In this document: positions 46,891 to 55,785 of the stretch, one piece after another
Position numbering within the stretch: position 1 is the first letter of the stretch
Layout of the letters: every line of letters starts with the position of its first letter
Origin: Neorhizobium sp. NCHU2750
GTDB taxonomy: Bacteria > Pseudomonadota > Alphaproteobacteria > Rhizobiales > Rhizobiaceae
DNA length: 64,000 bases
Reading direction: 5' to 3'
Assembly: GCF_003597675.1 (NCBI RefSeq)
Contig: NZ_CP030827.1
Span: 4,158,501 to 4,222,500, forward strand
Notes under the pieces: generated by a model
What the model was told of the DNA's origin: nothing
The model's input: only the letters and a program-made list of their open reading frames with translations
Database searches by the model: none
Made by a program: the position numbers and the translations under genes

Positions 46891-46977
46891 TGGTGCCCAG
46901 AAGAGGACTCGAACCTCCACACCCTTTCGGGTACCAGCACCTGAAGCTGGCGCGTCTACCAATTCCGCCATCTGGGC
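46891..46977 (-). tRNA. tRNA-Leu (anticodon CAG)
   Basis: Read on the minus strand the gene begins GCCCAGATGGCGGAATTGG. It has the long variable arm of a leucine tRNA (GGTACCCGAAAGGGTG), the T-loop GGTTCGAGTCC and a 3' end CTGGGCACCA with CCA encoded. The anticodon stem CCAGC/GCTGG encloses the loop TTCAGGT, giving anticodon CAG, which reads CUG codons. No integrated element is seen next to it. Confidence 0.97.
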
Positions 46978-47069
46978 GACGGAGAGCCATGTACGGGGCA
47001 GGGGCTGACCTGTCAACCGGGTTTTTGAAGTTTCTGTGTCAGCCGGCAAAAAACTTTCAAATTGGCTCT

Positions 47070-48314
47070 TCAGCCTGATGTCTGATCACCCGTATTCGCG
47101 GCTTTTCTGTCCAGATGGCCGAGGTCGCGGTCCGGGTCGATAACATCGCGTATCCTCTGCTTGAGCTCCTTCGGTCCCGGAAAGCCGCCGTCGCGTTTCC
47201 TCTCCCAGATCAGTGTGCCGTCGATGCGGATCTCGAACACGCCGCCGGTGCCGGGTATGAGGCCGACTTGTCCAAGTGCGTCGCCGAATGTCTGCAGCAG
47301 TTCCTGCGCCATCCAGCCGGCCCGAAGCAGCCAGTTGCACTGGGTGCAGTAGAGGATCGTGACATGCGGCCCGGTCGTCGAAGAGGGCGCCGTGGAGGAG
47401 GGCGCTGTTGACGAAGGCGCCGCCGCAGGCGCCTGGCCGGGCTGCGAGGCTTCCAGCGCGAGCTTGACCATGGTGGCAAGGTCGCTGTCGGCGAAGCCCG
47501 CCTGTGCCGCGCCCTCGAAACTCTTCAGGGCCGCCTGCATGGCGGGGATGGCGACGCCGATATGATTGGCATAGTCGCGTACCACGGTCAGGTCCTTTAC
47601 CACGCCGGACACGGGAAAGCCGATATGATCGGTTTCGCCAAGCACGACCGGCAGCCGGCCTTTCATGGCCGGGCTTGCCGCGGGGCTGCCGGACAAAACG
47701 TCGATCATCCGCTCGCGCGCCAGCCCGGCCCTGCCTCCAAGCTGCAGCGCCTCCTTCAGGCTTTCCCACAGGCCCGACAGCATCATGTTGTTGATCAGCT
47801 TCGCGGCTGCCCCATGGCCGAGCGCGCCGACATGGTGGATACGGTCGGACAACACGTCCGCGACCGGCAGGAAGCGTTGGAAATCCCCGTCGGCGCCGCC
47901 GATATAAAGGCCGGCCTTTCCGCCAAGCAGGGTTTCCGGACCACCGGAGATCGGCGCGTCTATCAGCCTCGCCCCACGCTGCTCCAGGGCCTGCTGGTGG
48001 CTGCGGAGCGTCAGAGGGCTGACCGTACTGGTGTCGACGATCAACTTGCCGGTGAGATCGAGTTCTTCGATCCCGGCAAGGACGGCATGCACGGCAGCAT
48101 CGTCGAGAAGCGCCAGAATGATGATGTCCGAATCGAGAACCACACGGGCCAGATCGACGGCGATGGTCACACCGGCGAGCTCTCGCGAAGCAAGGTCCGG
48201 CGAAATGCCGCTGCGGCTCCATCCGCTGACGGTAAAATCATGCGCGGCAAGTCGCGCCGCCATGGCGCGCCCCATCCGCCCCAGTCCGATAATGCCGATG
48301 CGCGTCCTCGTCAT
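47070..48314 (-). CDS. Beta-hydroxyacid dehydrogenase fused to a SelT/SelW/SelH-like domain
   Basis: A 414-residue fusion. Residues 1-300 form a 3-hydroxyisobutyrate-dehydrogenase-like enzyme. It has the nucleotide motif GIIGLGRMGRAMAARL (about 7-22), substrate-loop IDAPISGGPETLLGGKAG and the catalytic Lys region GHGAAAKLINNMM. A Pro/Ser/Thr linker of repeated PSSTA units joins it to about 75 residues of selenoprotein-W/Rdx type. That domain has CTQC (a CxxC where selenoproteins have CxxU), then GVFEIRIDGTLIWERKRDGG. The domain is usually a separate small protein. A thiol-redox role coupled to the dehydrogenase is inferred. Confidence 0.85.
   Translation of the reverse strand: MTRTRIGIIGLGRMGRAMAARLAAHDFTVSGWSRSGISPDLASRELAGVTIAVDLARVVLDSDIIILALLDDAAVHAVLAGIEELDLTGKLIVDTSTVSPLTLRSHQQALEQRGARLIDAPISGGPETLLGGKAGLYIGGADGDFQRFLPVADVLSDRIHHVGALGHGAAAKLINNMMLSGLWESLKEALQLGGRAGLARERMIDVLSGSPAASPAMKGRLPVVLGETDHIGFPVSGVVKDLTVVRDYANHIGVAIPAMQAALKSFEGAAQAGFADSDLATMVKLALEASQPGQAPAAAPSSTAPSSTAPSSTTGPHVTILYCTQCNWLLRAGWMAQELLQTFGDALGQVGLIPGTGGVFEIRIDGTLIWERKRDGGFPGPKELKQRIRDVIDPDRDLGHLDRKAANTGDQTSG
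47377..47421. repeat. 15-bp tandem repeats encoding the fusion linker
   Basis: Three diverged 15-bp units, each beginning GTCGAAG, GTGGAGG or GTTGACG, encode successive PSSTA-type pentapeptides on the minus strand. They form the flexible linker between the dehydrogenase and the SelW-like domain. Replication slippage could change linker length. Confidence 0.7.
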
Positions 48315-48471
48315 GTGTCGAAATTCCTTTCCCTGCTCCGCTTCCGGACATCAGTCCTATCCCGTCCCGCCGACAAAAGCCATTTCCCACAACTGGGGCG
48401 GCAGCAAATGTATCGTCAGGGAACAAACAGCGGTTGCGGGCATTGTACCGACTGGAAAAGGAGGAAACGAA

Positions 48472-48786
48472 ATGGCTTATGATCCGAATCCGAATGAAAA
48501 TCGTCCGGACCTTCGCACCCCGCCGGACCTTCGCACCCCGGTAGAGCCTCGTAGCGGCTCTTCCTGGATGGGCTGGGTCGCGGTACTGGCGGTGATCGTC
48601 GTCGGTGCATTCGTCTGGTCGCAGATGGGCGGCTCGTCGACCGATCCGACCACGACCTCGTCGACCACGGCTCCGGCCGCGCAACAGCCGGCCCCGGCTC
48701 CGGCAGCACCCGCAGCCCCGGCCACTCCGGCGCCTGCCACCCCCGCAACGCCTGCACCGGCAACGGGCGGCAGCCAGCAGCAGTAA
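48472..48786 (+). CDS. Small single-helix membrane protein with Pro/Ala-rich tail
   Basis: A 104-residue protein. A polar N-terminus with two LRTPPDLRTP-like repeats is followed by one transmembrane helix (about 32-51, WMGWVAVLAVIVVGAFVWSQ) and a periplasmic tail of low complexity rich in Pro, Ala and Thr. AAAGGAGG precedes the ATG, a strong site. A clear terminator follows. The family is common as a hypothetical protein in related bacteria, as I recall; function is unknown. Confidence 0.72.
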   Translation: MAYDPNPNENRPDLRTPPDLRTPVEPRSGSSWMGWVAVLAVIVVGAFVWSQMGGSSTDPTTTSSTTAPAAQQPAPAPAAPAAPATPAPATPATPAPATGGSQQQ

Positions 48787-48809
48787 GCACTGACATCGTA
48801 TGAAAAGCC

Positions 48810-48842
48810 AAAGGCCGCCCGCTCATCGAGCCGGCGGCCTTT
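48810..48842. terminator. Bidirectional hairpin terminator
   Basis: The stem AAAGGCCGCC / GGCGGCCTTT with a 13-nt loop is followed by TGTCGTTTT. It lies between the small membrane-protein gene (plus) and the chemoreceptor gene (minus) that converge here, and could serve both. Confidence 0.8.
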
Positions 48843-48876
48843 GTCGTTTTGATGACCCGAGAAGCTGCGGCTTCGC

Positions 48877-50667
48877 TCAGAACTCGTCCCAGCCGGGCTC
48901 TGCGGCGAGCGCCGTGGAGCCGACAGTGCGAAGCGTCGCAGCTGCCCTCGCGGGTGCCGGTCGAGCAGGTGCTGCATGCCTTCCGGCAGGAGCCGTGTGA
49001 GCTTCCCTGCGTCCCACCATCGGGCCGGTCTGGTCGAAACGGAACTGTTCGAGCAGCGTGAATAGCGCCTGCGATTCATGGGCGAGGCTGCGGCTTGCCG
49101 CGGTCTGCTGCTCCACCATCGCGGCGTTCTGCTGCGTGCCGTGATCGACGTCGTTGATTGCCTGGTTGATATTGCCGAGCGCCAGCGACTGTTCGCGCGA
49201 CGCATCGATGATGGCGACGATGTCCGAGTTGATCCGGTGAACATGCCCGCCAATCTCCTGCAGCGCCGATCCGGCCTTGCTGACTAGGCTGACACCGCTG
49301 GTGACATGGTTGCTCGACGTGGTGATCAGCGCCTTGATCTCCTTGGCCGCACCTGCCGAACGCTGCGCCAGTTCGCGCACTTCCTGGGCAACGACGGCAA
49401 AGCCCTTGCCGGCCTCGCCGGCGCGTGCCGCCTCGACACCGGCATTGAGCGCCAGAAGGTTCGTCTGGAAGGCAATCTCGTCGATCACGCCGATAATATT
49501 GGAAATCTCGCGGGAAGAATTCTCGATCGCGTCCATGGCCTGGATCGCCTGGCGAACTATCTCGCCGGAATGCTCGGCATGGGTTGTGGCTGTCTTCACC
49601 AGTGACCCGGATTCTTCGGCGCGATGGCTGGAATCCTTGACCGTCGTGGTGATCTCTTCCAGCGCAGCAGCGGTCTGTTCTACAGATGCCGCCTGACGCT
49701 CTGTGCGTTGTGCCAGATCGTCTGCGGCAATGCGGACCTCGTTGGAACTGGCGGCAATGGCCTGCGCGTTGTCAGCAACGGTCGCCATAGCATTGCCGAG
49801 CTTGCGGGAAGCGGCATTGAAGTCGGTCCGCAGCTTTTCGAGCGAAGCAATGAAGGGCCGCTCGATCGTCTGCGACAGATCGCCATCGGCGAGCTTGGTA
49901 AGGCAGGAGGCCAGCTGCTCGACATTTTCAACGCGTTGCGTGACGTCGGTGGCGAACTTGACGACCTTGATCACTCTGCCGTTGTCGTCGAAGACCGGAT
50001 TGTAGGACGCCTGGATGAACACCTGGCGTCCGCCCTTGCTGACGCGGGTGAATTCGCCGGCAACGAATTCGCCCGAGAGAAGGCGCTCCCAGAAACGCGC
50101 ATAGTCTGATGAGGACGCATAGGCCTGATCGACGAAGATGCGGTGATGGCGTCCGACAATCTCGTCGAGCTTGTAGCCGAGCGCCGCCAGGAAATTCTCG
50201 TTGGCACCGATGATCGTGCCGTCCGTGTTGAACTCGATGGTTGCCTGAGCGCGCGAGATGGCATTGATCTTCGCAGCGCTGTCCAGTGCATAGAGCTTCG
50301 CTTCGGTGATGTCGTTGGCGAATTTAATCACCTTCAGTACCTTGCCGGCACTGTTCTTGACCGGATTGTAGTTGCCGCGGATATAGACTTCCTTGCCGCC
50401 CTTGCCGATCCGCTTGAAATCGTTGGAAAAAAACCGGCCCTTTCTGAGATCGCTCCAGAAGGCGGTATATTCCGGTGACCTGGCATAGGCCTGCTCGACG
50501 AACATGCTGTGATGCTTGCCCACAAGTTCCGCCGGTTGGTAACCCATCAGGTCGCAGAAGTTTTTGTTCGCCTTTAGGATGCGTCCCTCAAGATCGAATT
50601 CGATGATGGCCATCGACAGATCGACGGCGGAAAGTACTTGGTCTGAATTGGACTGAAATAAAGCCAT
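48877..50667 (-). CDS. Soluble methyl-accepting chemotaxis protein with two PAS domains
   Basis: A 596-residue chemoreceptor with no transmembrane segment, so it is cytoplasmic. Two PAS domains (about 5-120 and 127-242) share ANKNFCDLMGYQPAELVGK-type sequence and probably sense redox or a small ligand. A short HAMP-like stretch leads to the coiled-coil signalling domain, whose tip reads EIAFQTNLLALNAGVEAARA (about 423-442) and GFAVVAQEVRELAQRSAGAA. The protein ends in GWDEF, close to the NWETF-type tether used by CheR and CheB. A perfect CtrA box lies 160 nt upstream. Confidence 0.93.
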   Translation of the reverse strand: MALFQSNSDQVLSAVDLSMAIIEFDLEGRILKANKNFCDLMGYQPAELVGKHHSMFVEQAYARSPEYTAFWSDLRKGRFFSNDFKRIGKGGKEVYIRGNYNPVKNSAGKVLKVIKFANDITEAKLYALDSAAKINAISRAQATIEFNTDGTIIGANENFLAALGYKLDEIVGRHHRIFVDQAYASSSDYARFWERLLSGEFVAGEFTRVSKGGRQVFIQASYNPVFDDNGRVIKVVKFATDVTQRVENVEQLASCLTKLADGDLSQTIERPFIASLEKLRTDFNAASRKLGNAMATVADNAQAIAASSNEVRIAADDLAQRTERQAASVEQTAAALEEITTTVKDSSHRAEESGSLVKTATTHAEHSGEIVRQAIQAMDAIENSSREISNIIGVIDEIAFQTNLLALNAGVEAARAGEAGKGFAVVAQEVRELAQRSAGAAKEIKALITTSSNHVTSGVSLVSKAGSALQEIGGHVHRINSDIVAIIDASREQSLALGNINQAINDVDHGTQQNAAMVEQQTAASRSLAHESQALFTLLEQFRFDQTGPMVGRREAHTAPAGRHAAPARPAPARAAATLRTVGSTALAAEPGWDEF

Positions 50668-50826
50668 ATCTGATGTTCCTCAAAATGAGGTGTGTTGCTG
50701 AAAGAACTGGTATTTACATACGATACCGGAGTTAATTTCCTGATAATACAATAGGTTGCATGTTGCTACGCAGGGTTTTGGTTGATTTTCGTAGGCAAAC
50801 GCCTTGGTTGTTTTTTCGTCGCCCTG

Positions 50827-50842
50827 TTAACCATTCGTTAAC
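50827..50842. promoter_or_regulatory. Full-consensus CtrA box
   Basis: The sequence TTAA-CCATTCG-TTAAC matches the CtrA consensus TTAA-N7-TTAAC exactly. It lies between the chemoreceptor gene (minus, start 50667) and a small gene (plus, start 50910). CtrA controls motility and chemotaxis genes in many alphaproteobacteria, so regulation of one or both genes is likely; binding is not shown. Confidence 0.65.
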
Positions 50843-50909
50843 CAAACTGGCCAACGATTGCGTTGTCCGAAACCGCGGTTCCTAGAACCGGCTTGGCCAG
50901 GAGAAGCAC

Positions 50910-51152
50910 ATGACACTTGTGACGCTGCCCGGAAAAATTCTCGACAAGGCGCATCATACGCTGCTTTTGATGCAGGAGGATGCCGCCTGCCATGCAATCT
51001 GCGTGCTGAATGACAGCCGGATCGGCAACGTTCGCTCCAAGCTTCGGCTCATCGAGACGATCGCGGCGCGCAAGCTCGACCACGGTGAAATAGCCTTTGA
51101 CGGGCGGGTCTGGATCACCACAGCCGATCTGCCGCACCCGACACCGCATTGA
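50910..51152 (+). CDS. Small protein of unknown function
   Basis: An 80-residue, His-rich protein with no signal peptide or membrane segment. CAGGAG lies 8 nt before the ATG, and codon use fits the region, so it is probably real. It is divergent from the chemoreceptor gene across a CtrA box. I do not recognise a family. Confidence 0.6.
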   Translation: MTLVTLPGKILDKAHHTLLLMQEDAACHAICVLNDSRIGNVRSKLRLIETIAARKLDHGEIAFDGRVWITTADLPHPTPH

Positions 51153-51165
51153 TAAAGCGGCAGCC

Positions 51166-54093
51166 CTACCGGCCAAGTGCCTGCAGCGCCGCCATTATGT
51201 CCCGCTCGTCATAGGGTTTGCTCAAGAGCCTTGCCCCGGCAGGGGCTCCCTCCGGCAGTCGGCTTTCGCCGGTCGCGAATATGACGGCAAGGCCGGGCTT
51301 GATCACCACTGCACGCTGCGCTAGTTCCTCACCGCCGATGTCGGGCAGCCCGATATCCGTCAGCAGGACGTCGATCGAGGCATTGGCGAGTTCGGAAAGC
51401 GCTTCCCTGCCGTTGCCGGCCTCAATCACGTCATGCCCGAGTTCCGCCAGGATATCGGCCGTGTTGGAGCGGATGAGAAAGTCGTCCTCGACCAGCAGGA
51501 TCGTCATCCGCCGGACCTCAGTTGCCGTGGCATCGGGCTGAGCGGTCTGCCGGCCTGCAACCTCTTCAAGCTGCTTCTGGTTGGCGATCACATGGCGCAT
51601 GCGCCGTGCCAGCGCCTCGCGTGTATAGGGCTTGGAGAGAAGCTCGACGCCGACATCGAGAATGCCGCCGTGAACGATCGAATTTTCGGTATAGCCGGAG
51701 GTGAACAGCACCGCGAGATTGGGCAGTCGCTCCTTGGCGCGCCGCGCCATCTCCCGGCTCTTTAGCGGTCCGGGCATGACGACATCGGTGAAGATCACGT
51801 CGATCGGTATGCCGCTTTCGACAACGTTGAGACCCGCCTGCGCATCCTTCGCCGACAGAACCCGATAACCGAGATCGGCCAGCGTCTCGATGACGGTGTT
51901 GCGCACCTCTTCGTCGTCCTCGACGACAAGCACGGTCTCGCTTCCCCCGACGACCGGGCCACCATGGACCACGACCTCGCGGTCTTCATCCGCCACCGAG
52001 CGCGGCAGATAGACCTTGACCGTCGTGCCCTGACCGATTTCGCTGTAGATCTTCACATGGCCGCCCGATTGTTTGACGAAGCCATAGACCATCGAAAGCC
52101 CGAGCCCGGTGCCCTTGCCTTCCGGCTTGGTCGAGAAGAATGGCTCGAACACTTTTTCCAGCACCTCCGCCGTCATGCCCGATCCGGTATCGGTCACCGC
52201 GAGCATCACATATTGCCCGGCCGCAACCTCGGCATGGCCGCGTGCATAGTCCTGGTCGAGAAAGGCATTGCCGACCTCGATCGTCAGCTTGCCATAGCCC
52301 TCCATCGCGTCGCGTGCATTGATGGCAAGGTTGAGCAGGGCGTTTTCCACCTGGGTCGGGTCGGCATAGGTATTCCAAAGCCCGCCGCTGGCGATCACCT
52401 CCACCTCGACCGCTTCCCCCAGCGAGCGCCGCAGCAGGTCGTCCATGCCGCCGATGAACCGGCCGATATTGATCACCCGCGGTTCAAGCGCCTGCCGTCT
52501 GCCGAAGGCAAGCAACTGACTGGCAAGCTTGGCGCCGCGGCTGACCCCGGCCAGCGCATTGGCAACCCGCCGTTCGGCCTGTTCGTTGCCTGCAATATCC
52601 CTGGCGAGAAGCTGGAGATTGCCGGACACGACCTGCAAGAGATTGTTGAAATCATGCGCAACGCCGCCGGTCAGTTGTCCGATCGATTCCATCTTCTGCG
52701 CCTGCTGCAGCGCCCGCTCGGCCTGGCGCCTTTCGGCGATCTCGGCCTCGACGCGCGCCTCGAGGCTCTCGTTCAGCTGCTTGAGCTGCTCTTCCGCCCG
52801 CAGCCGGTGGCGCACCTGCCGCTCCAGATTGCTGGCATGTTCCTGCAGGCTGGCCTCTGCCGCCCGCTGGTCGGTAATGTCCGTATGCACGCCGACCCAT
52901 TCCTCGATCTCGCCATCGGCATCGAGGATCGGCACGGCCCGGATCGCAAATGTCCGGTAGATCCCGTCATGCCGTCGCACCCGGTGTTCCCAGATATAGG
53001 TCGTCTTGGCGGCGACGGCCGTCTGCCAGCTGGCAACCGATCCGGCCCGATCATCGGGATGGACGGCGTCCGACCAGCCGTATCCCCGATATTCCTCCTC
53101 GGATTGCCCCGTCAGGGAAGCCCAGCCCGGCTGCTGGCCCAGCATCCTGCCGTCGGCGGTATTCGTCCACAACACGCCATGGATGGCGTTGACCGCCGCC
53201 CTGAACCGGCCATTGCTGCGCCGAAGCGCGTTTTCCGTCTGCTTGCGATCGTCGATATCGATGATCAGCACGTAGATGCCGTCGATTTCGCCCCTTGCGG
53301 TTCGGCGTGGCACATAGCGCACTTCCGCCATCCGCTCGGTGCCGTCGGGGCGTCGGATCAGCGTATCGGTGACGACCGTATCGCCCGCCATGGCCTCGTC
53401 GATCATCGGCTTGCGGACTCGGTAATTCCTTTCTCCGATCACCTCCGATGCCGTCCTGCCGAGCACCTCGCTACCGGAAAGCCCGAACCATTCGATATAG
53501 CCCTCATTGGCAAAGCGATAGACGTGATCGCGGTCGAGAAAGCCGACCAGGATCGGCAAGGCATTGGTCAGCCGGTCCAGTTCCTCGCGGCTCTCGGCAA
53601 GATCGGCCACCGCCTTCACCTTCTCGGTATTCTCGAGCACGGTGCACAGCACGCCGTCCACCTTGCCGCTCTCCGCGTAGATCGGCGTGTAGAACAGGTC
53701 GAAGATGACTTCCTCCGGCGCGCCGTTGCGGTTGAGCGTCATCGGCTGGTCGCGGAACGACTGCACCTCTCCGCGAAAGCCGGCGGCGAGTATCTTGCTG
53801 TTCCACTCCCAGATCTCCGGCCAAATGCCGGGAACCGTTTCGCCAAGCGCACGCGGATGATAATTGCCGGCGATCTCGATATAGCCGTCATTATAGATCA
53901 TCACATGGTCATCGCCCCACATCAGCACCTGCGGAATGGGCGAATTGACGATCGAATTGACCTTGACCCTCAGGTGTTGCGGCCATTGCGATATCGGCCC
54001 GAGTGAGGTCTTCGACCAGTCGAACGAACGGACGAGCGCACCGGCTTCGCCTCCGCCAATAGGCCAAAGGGCGGATACGACCTGATTGTTCAT
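51166..54093 (-). CDS. Hybrid sensor histidine kinase with PAS domains and two receiver domains
   Basis: A 975-residue soluble sensor kinase. Three PAS-type regions (about 40-160, 175-285 and 295-412) are followed by a coiled coil. The HWE-unlike, HisKA-type box GGVAHDFNNLLQVVSGN carries the phosphorylated His at about 480. The ATPase domain has NLAINARDAMEG, DTGSGM and GKGTGLGLSM. Two receivers end the protein: VLVVEDDEEVR (about 730) and ILLVEDDFLIRSN (about 865). Two receivers allow internal phosphorelay. No partner regulator gene is adjacent. A longer start at 54159 is possible. Confidence 0.92.
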   Translation of the reverse strand: MNNQVVSALWPIGGGEAGALVRSFDWSKTSLGPISQWPQHLRVKVNSIVNSPIPQVLMWGDDHVMIYNDGYIEIAGNYHPRALGETVPGIWPEIWEWNSKILAAGFRGEVQSFRDQPMTLNRNGAPEEVIFDLFYTPIYAESGKVDGVLCTVLENTEKVKAVADLAESREELDRLTNALPILVGFLDRDHVYRFANEGYIEWFGLSGSEVLGRTASEVIGERNYRVRKPMIDEAMAGDTVVTDTLIRRPDGTERMAEVRYVPRRTARGEIDGIYVLIIDIDDRKQTENALRRSNGRFRAAVNAIHGVLWTNTADGRMLGQQPGWASLTGQSEEEYRGYGWSDAVHPDDRAGSVASWQTAVAAKTTYIWEHRVRRHDGIYRTFAIRAVPILDADGEIEEWVGVHTDITDQRAAEASLQEHASNLERQVRHRLRAEEQLKQLNESLEARVEAEIAERRQAERALQQAQKMESIGQLTGGVAHDFNNLLQVVSGNLQLLARDIAGNEQAERRVANALAGVSRGAKLASQLLAFGRRQALEPRVINIGRFIGGMDDLLRRSLGEAVEVEVIASGGLWNTYADPTQVENALLNLAINARDAMEGYGKLTIEVGNAFLDQDYARGHAEVAAGQYVMLAVTDTGSGMTAEVLEKVFEPFFSTKPEGKGTGLGLSMVYGFVKQSGGHVKIYSEIGQGTTVKVYLPRSVADEDREVVVHGGPVVGGSETVLVVEDDEEVRNTVIETLADLGYRVLSAKDAQAGLNVVESGIPIDVIFTDVVMPGPLKSREMARRAKERLPNLAVLFTSGYTENSIVHGGILDVGVELLSKPYTREALARRMRHVIANQKQLEEVAGRQTAQPDATATEVRRMTILLVEDDFLIRSNTADILAELGHDVIEAGNGREALSELANASIDVLLTDIGLPDIGGEELAQRAVVIKPGLAVIFATGESRLPEGAPAGARLLSKPYDERDIMAALQALGR

Positions 54094-54159
54094 GAAGTCA
54101 CCGAATGCATGGGAATGAGACAAGCGCGCAGTATATGGAGCAGCGGCCTTGTTTTCCAA

Positions 54160-54748
54160 TGGGTTTCAAGCGGAATTGCGCGATTGGCAAGGAACTGTAC
54201 GGTCATGGTGAAAAACTGCCTGACGGACTGGCGGGAAGGCACACTGATCCCTTGGCGATCTGGGGCATTTGCAGTTCGGACGGGGCGCTGAAAGCTGCCT
54301 CGCATAAATAAAGTAAAGTGACACCTCTCAGCGCCCCGTTCGGCAGTTTTTATCCGCGACTCCGGTCTCTCTGCCTTGGCTTGTTCGGGATGATCTTTCG
54401 CCGCCGGGCCCTCCGTCTGAAACGGACGGACTGTCAAAGCCCTGCGAAACCATCCTTCAAAGCCACCCTGTGTGCCGCACAGGCACGCCCGGCGCGCTAT
54501 TCGGGCATCAAGGGACGACAGGCCGGTCCGTACCTCGCCGCCTCTCCCCGTGTCGCCGGAGGGAGATCATTTTCCGCGGACCCCGGTGATGAAGACTTAC
54601 GTCCTTCCTTCACCCCCGGAACCGATCCCGCCTCGCCGGCACGACTGCCGGTGTATCCGCGACGGAACGGCATGATTGTAGGCACGGGTTTTGGGGGTGG
54701 GGATGAAGATCGGCGAAATTTTTTCCGCGCGGCCTTCAGGCCGCTGCA
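54160..54748. other. Intergenic region with one long hairpin
   Basis: About 590 bp between the kinase gene and the AEC transporter gene. Apart from the inverted repeat at 54277-54342 nothing is recognisable. Open frames here (for example 54318-54770 on the plus strand) are Arg/Pro-rich without familiar motifs and look like chance. Confidence 0.45.
54277..54342. repeat. Inverted repeat with 36-nt loop
   Basis: Arms CGGACGGGGCGCTGA and TCAGCGCCCCGTTCG pair at 14 of 15 positions. The right arm is followed by GCAGTTTTTA, so on the plus strand it could terminate transcription, although no plus-strand gene lies just upstream. The loop is AT-rich. Confidence 0.6.
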
Positions 54749-55687
54749 TCACCGTGCGACGATGAGATAGGCCGAGATTGTCAGCACTGACAGGATGGTG
54801 GTGATCAGCACCACGCGGCCCGTCAGGCTCGCTTCCCTGCCGTAGAATTCCGCCAGCATGAAAGGCCCGGTGCCGGTCGGCAGCGCGGCAAGCAGCACGA
54901 CCGTATGCACGGATAGCGGCGCAAGGCCGAGCATTGGGCCGGCGACGATCCATGTCACGATCGGCTGTGCCACGAGCTTCAGCCCGACGAGAATGCCTGT
55001 CGTGGAAACCCGGCTTGCGGCTGTGGCTGCCTGTGGTCCGGCAAGGAACAGGCCGAGCGCAATCAGCGCGCAGGGCGACGCCGCGCCCGACAGCAGCTTC
55101 AGGAAGGAATCGACGGGCGCCGGCAGGGGCAGGCCCGACAGCATGAAGACTGCGCCGAGAACGGGCGACACCAGCAGCGGGTTCTTGCAGAGCGAAACAA
55201 GGGTCTTGAACACGATGTCACGGCGCCGGGTCTCGGATTGAAGCCCAGCCTCGATCAGGATGATGGCGACCGCAAACAGCACGCAGACGGTGATGATGGA
55301 GGCAATCAGCGTCGGCGCCATGCCGCTCTCGCCGATGAGTGATAGCACGAGTGGAAAGCCGACAAAGCCGGTATTGGCGTAGCTGGCATTCAGCGCATCG
55401 ATGGCGGCATCCGCCAGATGCCGGCCCTTCGCCAGCCGCCAGAAGATCGTGCCGGCAAAGATGATTGCACAGCCGGCGCTGAAGGCAACGATGAAGCCCG
55501 GCTGCCAGATCTGCTCGACCTTCGCTTTCGCCATGATGTCGAACAGCAGTGCCGGCAGCGCTAGATAGACGACCAGCCTGTTGACCTCCCGCGTGGCATT
55601 GGGCCCGAGCGCACCGCTCTTTCGGGCGATCCAGCCGGCAAGAATAAGGGCGAAGATGGGCAGGACGATCAGCAGGTTGGTCAGCAT
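54749..55687 (-). CDS. AEC family transporter (auxin efflux carrier-like)
   Basis: A 312-residue inner-membrane transporter with about ten helices in two inverted halves. The N-terminus MLTNLLIVLPIFALILAGWI, the motif REVNRLVVYLALPALLFDIM and the matching second-half segment SPCALIALGLFLAG are typical of the AEC/BART superfamily, whose members export or import organic acids such as malate or malonate. It is divergent from a LysR-type gene, which probably controls it. The substrate is unknown. Confidence 0.9.
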   Translation of the reverse strand: MLTNLLIVLPIFALILAGWIARKSGALGPNATREVNRLVVYLALPALLFDIMAKAKVEQIWQPGFIVAFSAGCAIIFAGTIFWRLAKGRHLADAAIDALNASYANTGFVGFPLVLSLIGESGMAPTLIASIITVCVLFAVAIILIEAGLQSETRRRDIVFKTLVSLCKNPLLVSPVLGAVFMLSGLPLPAPVDSFLKLLSGAASPCALIALGLFLAGPQAATAASRVSTTGILVGLKLVAQPIVTWIVAGPMLGLAPLSVHTVVLLAALPTGTGPFMLAEFYGREASLTGRVVLITTILSVLTISAYLIVAR

Positions 55688-55734
55688 GTCGGAAAGCTCG
55701 AATTGGCGATGCCCGTTGCCTAGCCCGGATGATC

Positions 55735-55750
55735 GATATAATCCAATATC
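55735..55750. promoter_or_regulatory. Candidate LysR-type operator
   Basis: The dyad GATAT-AATCCA-ATATC lies between the divergent AEC and LysR genes, 36 nt before the LysR start. A wider GATGAT...ATCATC pair flanks it. Dyads of this kind in the shared promoter are typical binding sites of LysR regulators; assignment is inference. Confidence 0.45.
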
Positions 55751-55785
55751 ATTTCAATGCATCATCAATACTCCTGAGGTATCGA

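Noticed and set aside
46891..47069. Integration site at the tRNA-Leu gene
   Set aside because: No integrase gene and no repeated copy of the tRNA 3' end were seen nearby.
51964..54006. A 680-codon open frame on the plus strand
   Set aside because: It is the shadow of the hybrid histidine kinase; the kinase motifs on the minus strand settle the matter.
54318..54770. A 150-codon gene between the kinase and AEC genes
   Set aside because: The predicted product is Arg/Pro-rich, begins in the hairpin and overlaps the AEC stop region; there is no supporting motif.
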